This document shows positions 56,158 through 64,000 of a stretch of 64,000 nucleotides of DNA, piece after piece. The stretch lies in contig NMRA01000752.1 in NCBI GenBank assembly GCA_002633005.1, positions 102,900-166,899 on the forward strand, read 5' to 3'. A program made the position numbers and the translations under genes. A model generated the notes under the pieces. It made no database searches. It worked only from the letters and a program-made list of their open reading frames with translations, and was not told the DNA's origin. Position 1 is the first letter of the stretch, and every line of letters begins with the position of its first letter. The DNA is from Phoronis australis (lineage: Eukaryota > Phoronida > Phoronidae).

Positions 56158-57120
56158 GTCATTGTCGCCGAAGAATCGCGGACCAAGACCTCGTTTGTAG
56201 TACCAAGTGGCTGCTACAAGTTCGTAAAGATGCCATTTTGTCTGGTAAATTCGGCAGCGACCTTCAACCGCATGAGGAAGATGTTGGCAGGAGCACATAA
56301 TACAGAACATTATGTGGATGACATTCTGTGCCATAATAAGACCTGGACTGAACACCTTGCCACCTTGCGAGACACCTTCCAACGTGCGCGAGAAGCTGGA
56401 CTAACGATTCGACTCACCAAGTGTTCGGTTGGATCTCGTTCCGTCGATTTCGTTGGACATGTGGTCGGTGAAGGGCACCTGGCAATGGATGAAGAAAGTT
56501 TGAGACGCATCCGAGATGCACCACGACAAAGAACGAAGAAACAAGTTCGTACTTTTCTTGGGTTGGCTGGCTAATACAGGAAGTTCATCCTAAACTTCGC
56601 TGAAATCGCCGTCCCATTTACTGAGCTCACAAAGAAGAAACAGCCTAACAACGTGCAGTGGGAAGAAAAAGCTCAGCAGCATGCATTTGACACTCTTCGA
56701 GACCTGCTGACGAGGGTCCCCATACTGAGATTACTTGATTTCAGTAAATCTTTTATTGTTCAGACTGATGCGTCAGATACTGGAATAGGCTGTATTTTGT
56801 TGCAGGAGTATGATGATGGCAGGTTCCCAGTAGCATGTGCTTGTAAGAAATTGTTACCTTGGGAACGGAATTACTCAGTCATAGAGAGGGAATGTTTGGC
56901 TGCGGTATTTGCCATCAGAAAATTTGCGAAGTACTTGTATGGTAAAGAATTTATCATTCATACTGACCATCAACACCTGGCTTACATTCAAAAAAGTAAG
57001 TTAGTCAATGGACGCATCATGAGGTGGGCCTTGTTTTTGCAAAATTATCGATTTAAGGTTGAAGCTATCAAAGGCTCAGAAAATGTTGGTACTGATTACC
57101 TGAGTAGGTTAGAGTATTGA
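56158..57120 (+). pseudogene. pol: Element B Pol: rest of reverse transcriptase and RNase H
   Basis: Continues in frame after the stop. RT blocks: TSFVVPSGCYKFVKMPFCLV, then HYVDDILCHN (catalytic YVDD), LTKCSVGSRSVDFVGHVVGE and RTFLGLAG, then another stop TAA at 56572-56574 where Tyr is expected, then YRKFILNFAEIAVPFTELTK. RNase H: VQTDASDTGIG, VIERECLAAV, IHTDHQHLAYI and GTDYLSRLEY, ending at the natural stop 57118-57120. RNase H is the last domain, as in Gmr1-like elements; no integrase follows. Confidence 0.9.
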
Positions 57121-57221
57121 AGATTCATGGAAATTGGGTAATAGATCTAAGTGTTAATCAATATTTAAGTCTTCCATGTTGAGAAAATCTTAAGAAGTAC
57201 TTTCTTGAGGAGGGGCTTATT

Positions 57222-58116
57222 TGTCAGAATAAATATTGATTACGTAATTAGTAAGAATAGATCCAATTTAAGTTGCACAAAATTTGTGAATATGTACTTT
57301 TAAATCACAGGTTCAGACTTGTTGACAAGTATTTTAACGTCAAAATCTATTTTAGATGGTGTTTACAACTTTGGTATCTGGGGTCAAAGTACTCTAGAGA
57401 TTCTAGAATATTCTGAGAACAAATTGTAACAGCCAATAATATGAGTGGATATGATCATGTGTTTTTTATTAGCCAATCACTAAATAAGTAGAATGTTATA
57501 TTATGGGCTGAAATCAACAAGATAATTAGATGAGCTATAGTAGTTGAAGCATAAAGACTTGCTACAGTGTATAGAAGCAATTGTACGACAGAGCCATCCC
57601 GTGGAAGATTCTAGAAGGTATCTTGGCAAGGGCAAGGGTTAACTAACAGGGAGTTAACTAAGATCTTGTCACTTGCATTTTGGGTAGTAAGATAATACCT
57701 GAAGTGTTCCGTCATCAGCCAGAGACTGTGACCAGCAAGAAGAGTCGCGGGTAGAAGAAATTGCCTGCAAGTGTTGCATCACCAGAGACAGTGACCAGCA
57801 AGTACACTGTCGCTATGCAGTGTGTGTAGTTCGAAGATTCACCAACAGGACAGACATCCAACAAGTGGAGAGTCCTAGCTTGGATAGCAGATAAGACATT
57901 TGATTGTTTTGGTTGTTTGAGTAAAGTAATCTTTAAAGAGGGCGCTAGCGTAGTTACTCTTTGTAGTTGATTACTTAATTAACAATAGGTTTCATTTGTC
58001 TAATTAGGGGTTATCATATAATAAATTAATTACTGGATTTGAATATTCACTCTCCATCTACGCCCATTCTCAAAGCATAGCTACCTTTTAAACAACCCAC
58101 AGTCAATCGTCTGACA
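57222..58116 (+). repeat. Element B 3' LTR
   Basis: 895 bases, TGTCAGAATAAATATTG to CGTCTGACA. A purine-rich GAGGAGGGG run lies just upstream (57208-57215). Uninterrupted, it contains the TTAA that was the target of the insertion in the other LTR. Confidence 0.9.
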
Positions 58117-58190
58117 CATGTATAACAAATTTATAATCAGAAATCACATTGGCTGTACTTCGGGAGCAAGTTTTCGGTTATACAGAATTG

Positions 58191-59141
58191 GTTAAATGCA
58201 CGACACTTTTCATTATTCACAGTCTTTATTCCGTTACGTTCGTACTTTTGGAACAAAACTCTACTCTCAACTGAACATAGAAACAGTAACTGACCTAACG
58301 ACATAAATAAAAGACACACGATACTTCGAAACATACTTGTTTTATTCTCAAGTGAAGCTAAAATGACGCAGTAATGCCATCACAGAGTATAAGCTGACGA
58401 CACACACAGTGAGACACGGCAGGTGCGAAATTACTGCAAAGAATGACTAATGAAGGGGGGTAACAGGAAAGTCACGCATACAAGTGTAACGTGCAGCGCG
58501 ACCCTGTTTGCTGCTCATTCAAAACAGGCTTCTCAAAAGCAATTAAAAGGGACTCTAATACTTTCAAACGCAGCACATCTTGCTCCACGTAGCGAATTGA
58601 CGTGTTTTCCACAATTTCTTGACGGGTGATTTTACGTGCGTGACATTGCAGAAAATGATCTTGAATGGCGCCATTTTGAAGATGCATGGATAACCGACGG
58701 GAAAGACTGTATACCGTTTGACCAATGTAACATTGTTTGACGTTTGAACGAAGACATTCGTTCATAGGGCATACAAACTCATAAACAACACTACACGGTG
58801 CAACGGGGCGGACTTTCGCTTTAGAAATGTTATTTTTCATGACTTCCTATTCCGATAATAAATAATAACATCGATGTAATCATCAGGCTTACAAACTTTA
58901 TCCCTAATAATTTTCTTAATGGCGTGTTCGTCCTGGAGGTAATTATTACGACATGACATTTTTGTAAAATATCTTTTTGGTGACACCAGTCCGACGTGAA
59001 GGGACTTCATAGCTAATTTTGGACACAAATCGCTTAATATGGAAATCCACAAAACCATTAGTATACCCATTATTCACCAGTGTTCGTCTTATGCGATCTA
59101 CCTCTTGATTGAACAATAGCCAGTTGGACGACACCGAATAC
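58191..59141 (-). pseudogene. Penelope-like element 2: 3' half with GIY-YIG endonuclease
   Basis: Read on the minus strand: SVSSNWLLFNQEVDRIRRTL, VNNGYTNGFVDFHIKRFV, SCRNNYLQDEHAIKKIIRDK, VCKPDDYIDVIIYYRNRK, then over 58472-58840 an open GIY-YIG domain: VVYEFVCPMNECL, NVKQCYIGQTVYSLSRRLSM, HLQNGAIQDHFLQCHARKIT and VLNEQQTGSRC. The palm and upstream parts are missing; the copy is cut at 59141 where the inverted-repeat arm starts. At least two frameshifts occur. Very similar to element 1 at 38634-39825. Confidence 0.82.
58472..58840 (-). CDS. GIY-YIG endonuclease domain ORF of Penelope-like element 2
   Basis: 122-residue open stretch, the better preserved copy of this domain in the window. The motif positions VVYEF (for GIY) and QCYIGQT (for YIG), the Arg-rich SLSRRLSMHL helix and the Cys pairs (CPMNEC) typical of Penelope-like endonucleases are visible. 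The domain nicks target DNA for reverse transcription. It is only part of a broken element. Confidence 0.7.
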   Translation of the reverse strand: MKNNISKAKVRPVAPCSVVYEFVCPMNECLRSNVKQCYIGQTVYSLSRRLSMHLQNGAIQDHFLQCHARKITRQEIVENTSIRYVEQDVLRLKVLESLLIAFEKPVLNEQQTGSRCTLHLYA

Positions 59142-60162
59142 AAAGACAACTTTCTTCAAGTGGGTATTGCAATTTTGCGGGTTCTTTTGCTGTGCCTGAA
59201 TTGGAATTGCACTAACACGCCCAAAATTCCTCTGGCGTCCCAAATTGCTTCGGCGGCTGAAACCAACCCGACGAGACAATCAAATGCATCATGAGCCATT
59301 TACATGTAAGCAGGACGTTCTGCTAAAGCCTGCTTCAGTTTTGTTCCTGTTTATTGAAAAAAAATTGTGTCCATTGTTTGTTGTTCGCTTCGTACAGATA
59401 TTGTTGTTATGTAATTCTGGAAACACGGCACGTGCTTCGGCGCGTTCTATAGAGACCGTGCTGTTTTTGCGTAAATTGCATTGTTAGACGCTCTCTGATG
59501 CAAATTACCGCGGAGACTATTATAATCAGGTCTACTATTTGATGATCCAACGTGCTGGAAGGTACATGTACGAGTTATGAAACTCGTTTTCACGGCATTC
59601 ACTACCTAAGTCAACATCAGCCCATCGTTGGTTAAATGAACAACGTTAATTACGCTGTGAGTTTAGTACTTACGGCTTTAACTAATTATTTGCAGCGCAA
59701 TTAACTCGTAGGGGCGCAGAATGATTAACACGCGTAAATTAATTTACACCCTAAATAGTGAATTGTTGCCGTTAATATCAATTTTCTCTCCAAATAAATC
59801 ATTTTCTCAGAAAATAATTAATTAACGGCTTTAAGAATACATGCTCGTCGACTGTTAACAAAAATTATGCGCATAACGTTTACACATTTATCCTAAGATA
59901 CACGCACTTGCTTTCATTATCATTCTCAAACCGAGCATAAAAGCCTGCGCCTAAAGAAGTTCACTTCCCACACCTTGGTCGCTAGTGTTTGCAGTCAATA
60001 TTTTGCCTCACATCGGTGTGGTGTTTTTCCGTCCTAGCGAGATTAACAATAACAGTAAAGTTAAGCTACATGTATCTCTTCCTGGTAATAGTAATAGCTC
60101 TAAAAGAGCGAATTACAACTGTAAAATGTAGAATACGCCACTGAAATACCAAACTTACCACC

Positions 60163-60378
60163 TTGTCGAAACGTATCGAGTTAGTGTCTTGGTTTGACTG
60201 TCGAAAGATGAATGGTGCTCTGATTTATATAGAAAAACATGAAGCAAACGACCCGCATCAATCAGATGTACTTGACTCTGTGTGTAGCGAAGGGTACTCG
60301 ATGTTTTCTCTCCAAGGCTTGAAGCAGGTGATTTTTTTTCTTTTATGTAAGAAAGTGGATCACGAACGGCGATTTTAA
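60163..60378 (+). CDS. Short ORF conserved in both inverted-repeat arms (right copy)
   Basis: Open for 71 residues, starting MSKRIELVSWFDC. It is the counterpart of minus-strand 43697-43888. Compared with that copy it has about half a dozen amino acid differences, no frameshift and no stop. Function unknown; possibly an exon ending at the donor-like CAG/GTGATT after GLKQ. Confidence 0.3.
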   Translation: MSKRIELVSWFDCRKMNGALIYIEKHEANDPHQSDVLDSVCSEGYSMFSLQGLKQVIFFLLCKKVDHERRF

Positions 60379-60831
60379 CTAAGGTGGGGACATTGGCTAG
60401 TAGGCTTATGACTGCATTATAGTCGTAAAACCGCGTTCGGATGAAGGGATCCTATATTGATATAGGGGATACCTCTATTTGATCACCTTCAGGCGGGACC
60501 TGTATATTGATGGTGGTGGCCTGCTCAAGAGCGACCAAAGAGCGTATTACTACGTTACTCTATTCGCTCCATTTGTAAAGAATTTGGTTTATTAACACGG
60601 GACTAGTCACACTTCTCAGCTTAGAGATATAAAATATTCCAGGCCCGTGGACAGCATTGCGCTGGGGGTGGTTCGAATTTTTAGAACGATGGACCTTTGA
60701 TAATTTGCAAAGGTCGACACTGTATAGCTTTCAGTAAGGTCCCTCACGCATCTTAATTAATGCGCGCACCAAGCCTAAAATATATGGGGGCTCGAATTTT
60801 TCGGCATGTGAACCTTTTACTGAAAGAAACC

Positions 60832-60832
60832 A
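60832..60832. other. Single-N assembly gap
   Basis: The right arm reads GAAACCANCTAAGTGCGCCC where the left arm has roughly 180 extra bases (inside the MITE at 43008-43285). The N marks a join of unknown true length. Confidence 0.8.
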
Positions 60833-61250
60833 NCTAAGTGCGCCCATGTAACAAGGGGGAAGGGAAATCTGTATACAAAACGATAACTCTCAGCTCTATG
60901 TTCATGAGATGAAAAGGAAATGAGGATGCCGTTGCAGTTGCTCATAAAGAATGGAACTCAAATTCGGATATGTATTGTGGTCCAGAAATAGAACGTTCAC
61001 GAGTTACCCTCCGCCAAACTTTCAAATCATGTGTGCTTGAATGTTTTATTACACCTCATTTCTCACTGAGACGGAATTTTTTAGTCTGAGAATGGCTTAA
61101 AGAAATTTTGTAACTGGTTGCATGTTGCGTGTTACTTACATCGCTGGAAACGGGAACAGGCCACTATTCTGAAGTTTCACTACTCCGAAAATGTCTCAAA
61201 ATTTCGAACTTGGGTTCAATTTTTATACTTTTGCATGGAAAAGTAAACGA

Positions 61251-62210
61251 TGCTCTGGTTATCTGTAGTTTCACGGAGTTGAGAACCTATACCGAAAACA
61301 ATGTCCAGGATTGATTTCATGTGCATACGAAATTGCCCGTAGGTTTGACGAGTAAGGAAAAATGAGTGTGTACTTGGATATTTTAAAAAGGGTATCAAAC
61401 CCGGATTTGGCCAATTGACAGATACTAAAAATGACTTTCCCATCCAGTTCTCTGAAATAAAATAATGCTCTGTAACCCTTGACAACCCTCAATTAGTATC
61501 CTTACAAAGAATGTGAAGTAGGTATAGATGAATTATCAACCACGTTTCATTCATCAAATCCTTGTCAAAGTTGCATCATTTCACAGCGGAACTGAGCTAG
61601 TTTAGGGCCGCTGCACCTAAACCTCACCCGACGGAACCGTACGCACGGAGGTCGAAACTAAATGTAATTAAAAGTGTACCCTGTCCCTGCCAGTCTTCAT
61701 ACAGTCAGACAGTCACAAACAGTCTTATTAAAGTTTTAAAAAACTTCCCCTGGTCGTTGCAGCCTTGACCAGTGCCTCGGATGTTGTCCCTGCATGAGAT
61801 TGATCCAGGAATCGCGATTGGCATTGTTTGGAACAGAGCTCAATTTTAAACAATGTAACCAATGTCTTAAGACTATTCAACTCTTGCACACCATTTAAAT
61901 GGTTACTACAGTGATGAACACAAATACATGCACAATACTTTATCCATGTCAGTTCCCACTCATTAGCAGAAAACCGCAGTAATGAACTGTAAGAGTTCTG
62001 GTTTCGGAATTGTGCACATTCGAAATAGTGAACTTTGGAAGGTAGCGAACCTTCGGAATAGTTGACTTTTGGAATAGTGAACTTTTGGAGTAGTGACACG
62101 TAACTTTGGAATTTTTTTCCATCAGATCTGTTGCTCGTATGAAGTCTGCGAAGCTGTGTATCACTGACACTGATTGACAAGAGAACACTTTCTTCACTGA
62201 ACGAAGTTTT
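61251..62210. other. Right-arm-specific segment
   Basis: Present only in the right arm; the left arm reads straight through (AAACGATTATTAGG on its minus strand). No terminal repeat or clean duplication is visible, so it may be a deletion from the left arm. It includes a degenerate array of GAATAGTGAACTTTTGG-like units at about 62020-62100. The minus-strand frame at 61728-62279 translates this array and is not convincing as a gene. Confidence 0.5.
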
Positions 62211-62471
62211 TATTAGGTCTAGACTTAGGCTACTTTTCCCGGATACTGCAAACATGCTCGTAGGGGTTTTCTCAGACAAGAACTCACAATAGTTATAAAA
62301 TGTCCGGTTTTTGCTTAGGCAACGACGGAGAACTGCCTATAGTGAACTTACCGTCGGCGTGTATTGGATTTAAAAGAATGGAAACGCACACTGGATAAAC
62401 AACAATCATTTAACGATCACATTCAATTCGAAAATTGAAAATGCCTGCACCTTACCACACTGTGCTAGCTA

Positions 62472-63464
62472 CATAGGCGGATTTAGGGGGGCCCAGGGGG
62501 CCCGCCCCCCCCCCTTGGCTGCCGCAAAAAAATCAAACAGCAAGAGCGTAGGGAAGTTTATTAATTAACCCAGGTAATGAAAATTATACGGATGAAACAA
62601 GATTTAAATGTGTGCAGTTTTAGTGTGTTGGGGGGGGGCTCAGATCCAATTTCAAGTGTCAAATTCGGAACACGGCGCATTCGTAACGGAACTATGGCTA
62701 AGTAGCCCCCCTATAGGCTCTCCCGCGATATCCCAGGCGACCGGCAGTGGCGCTGCGCACTACGACCCCGTTTGCGTCGTATGCTCCACAGTGCTATGAA
62801 GAAAATTTACTTCATTTTTTAAAGAAAATGGAATCTGAGTGACGATGAAAAAACAGAAGCTGTTGGTAAGATGTGAATTTTAATCGAAGCCTTAGTGAAT
62901 CACTCAGAAACTCATAATTCTCTCTTTCTCAAACCTTAACTTAAGACGATTTCCAAAGCAATCCCGTCATTATTGCCAACACGAAAAACGGATTTGGTCT
63001 TTTGGGCATTTGAAGTCTACTTTAAATACAACAAATTTGTTAAGAACCGATTGCACAAAATATAAAACATGTAATAAGCATTACAAAATGAAGTAGGTTT
63101 CGCGCGCAAACGCTGTGAACCGCAAACAAGTAGGTCTCTTTATATCAAATTAGTGTGTAAGTCGCGGTGGTGTAGTGGTAAAGCATGCGCGCTAGATGCG
63201 CTAGGTCGTGAGTTCGAGTCCGTATATCGTGCACTTTTTCCTGTTTGACACGTTCTTCATTTTTTTTTTTGCTTTATTTTTCTTGGATAATACTTTAGGA
63301 ATCAAGGGAAATGTTTGATTTTTAGAGGAAAAAACAGAAAAATTTCCCCCTCCCGACCTCACCCCATTCGGTGCTATACGCATCATCAATCGTGGTTGGC
63401 GCAAATGCTTACAGCCGGACAAAATATTGCCCCCCCCCCTTGTGATATCCTAGATCCGCCACTG
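62472..63464. mobile_element. CAGTGGCGGAT-type MITE, 993 bp, carrying a tRNA-like segment
   Basis: Left end CATAGGCGGATTTAGG; inverted right end CAGTGGCGGATCTAGG, the same termini as the 284-bp element at 31520-31803 but in the opposite orientation. AGCTA is duplicated on both sides (62467-62471, 63465-63469), and the left arm preserves the uninterrupted GCTAGCTAGTATG. Its interior is longer than in the short copy and contains a tRNA-like piece at 63161-63232. Confidence 0.9.
63161..63232 (+). ncRNA. tRNA-like sequence (tRNA-derived SINE head or tRNA pseudogene)
   Basis: TGGTGTAGTGG (63168-63178) fits the pol III A box and GAGTTCGAGTCC (63210-63221) the B box, at the spacing of a tRNA gene. 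The central GCGC...GCGC could be an anticodon stem with a 7-base loop. The acceptor and T stems pair poorly, so it is unlikely to be a working tRNA. T-rich sequence follows. It lies within the 993-bp MITE. Confidence 0.5.
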
Positions 63465-64000
63465 AGCTAGTATGCCAAAATAGCAGATAAAAAATATTTT
63501 CTGTTGGTTTGTTTCTTGGTGGATTTTAAGGCATTCAAACCACATTACTTTTTGAGAGCTCTTTTGCTGCTTTGTAGCTTACAGAAGCTAGTTGTAAGGC
63601 ATTTACTTTTACATATAGTCTCCCTTGTTACGTCATGGTGTATCGGTGGCCAAATGGGCCAACGTTTCGCCGTTGAATAACGTGCGTAAGATAATTCTTT
63701 TTAGAGGCGTAAAGTAGTTATTTACGGCGTAAAATAATTATTTGCGGCGTAATATGCGGGCCTGTTTACAGACACAAAAAACCTGAAACTTCTGAATGAC
63801 TTCAAGTCTACTCATAGTTTTTCCTCAAGATCAGATCCAAGATTAGGCAGCTGTAAACCATCTCTAACAAGATGGCGGTTTTAGTCGCATGTCTGCCTTG
63901 GCACTCCATTGCCCAAAACAAAGCTTTTTCAACAAAGATAGTAGTTTAATTGCAATTAGCAATGCCTTGTAATTTGGATGTGTTTCATTTGCTCAACCAC

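Larger units (their letters stand above)
50017..58116 (+). mobile_element. Element B: Gmr1-like Ty3/gypsy retrotransposon
   Basis: LTRs of about 0.9 kb (TGTCAG...GACA) enclose gag, protease, integrase, then reverse transcriptase and RNase H. Integrase before reverse transcriptase is the order of Ty1/copia, but the sequences are Ty3/gypsy; this combination defines the Gmr1-like group first described in deuterostomes. It is flanked by CATGC (50012-50016) and CATGT (58117-58121), a 5-bp duplication with one mismatch. The 5' LTR holds a later 1.53-kb insertion. Frameshifts and stops make this copy inactive. Confidence 0.92.
59142..64000 (-). repeat. Large inverted repeat, right arm (runs off the window)
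   Basis: Reverse complement of 41824-46030 with these differences: the hAT-like element is absent (empty site near 59410); about 960 bases at 61251-62210 have no counterpart in the left arm; a 993-bp MITE is present at 62472-63464. Its inner edge abuts Penelope-like element 2. Confidence 0.85.

Noticed and set aside
61728-62279. 183-residue minus-strand ORF as a gene
   Set aside because: Much of it translates a degenerate short repeat (GAATAGTGAACTTTTGG-like), it lies in the right-arm-specific segment, and no motif is recognisable.
63161-63232. Functional tRNA gene
   Set aside because: A and B boxes are good but acceptor and T stems do not pair; it lies inside a MITE.

Overview
The window reads as invertebrate animal nuclear DNA that is very rich in transposons. 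Introns with GT/AG borders, Penelope-like elements with a GIY-YIG domain, a Gmr1-like Ty3/gypsy element (integrase before reverse transcriptase) and many AT-rich terminal-inverted-repeat elements all point that way. A marine invertebrate such as a cnidarian or an invertebrate deuterostome is my best guess; the sequence alone does not settle the phylum. Almost no conventional host genes are visible. The best host gene candidate is a two-exon gene for a small secreted peptide at 47024-47848; one weaker lone exon lies at 16389-16493.

Layout. 0.9-1.9 kb: 3' end of an RTE-like non-LTR retrotransposon with a GATGA-repeat tail. 2.2-5.7 kb: a 3.5-kb element bounded by inverted repeats and TTAA duplications, carrying a broken copy of an uncharacterised invertebrate multicopy gene. 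5.8-17.3 kb: mostly AT-rich DNA without recognisable genes, with a CTTAAG satellite and a TA-flanked MITE. 17.6-26.9 kb: a long Ty3/gypsy retrotransposon (element A) with gag, a textbook -1 frameshift signal, pol ending in a PHD finger, and an extra third ORF in the env position encoding a zinc-finger plus TatD-family metal-dependent nuclease. 27.3-29.3 kb (minus): a decayed member of another uncharacterised multicopy invertebrate gene family. 30-38.5 kb: small MITEs, decayed non-LTR retrotransposon pieces, and a 1.66-kb TTAA element.

38.6-64 kb is a nest of insertions. A Penelope-like element with an internal inversion (38.6-40.1 kb) precedes the left arm of a large inverted repeat (41824-46030). 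The right arm (59142-64000) runs off the window. Between the arms lie the small secreted peptide gene, a decayed non-LTR endonuclease region, and a Gmr1-like retrotransposon (50017-58116) whose 5' LTR is split by a 1.53-kb TTAA element and whose 3' flank is a second Penelope-like fragment. Comparing the two arms gives direct empty-site evidence for a 1.12-kb hAT-like element (8-bp duplication) and a 0.99-kb MITE (5-bp duplication).

How it works together: element A would make Gag, and Gag-Pol by -1 frameshifting, and possibly a spliced third product with nuclease features. Its integrase carries a PHD finger that may bind modified histone H3. The present copy is dead: three in-frame stops, at least two frameshifts, and loss of the integrase catalytic Glu. 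The Gmr1-like copy is also dead. Two single-N gaps (55165, 60832) look like assembly joins.
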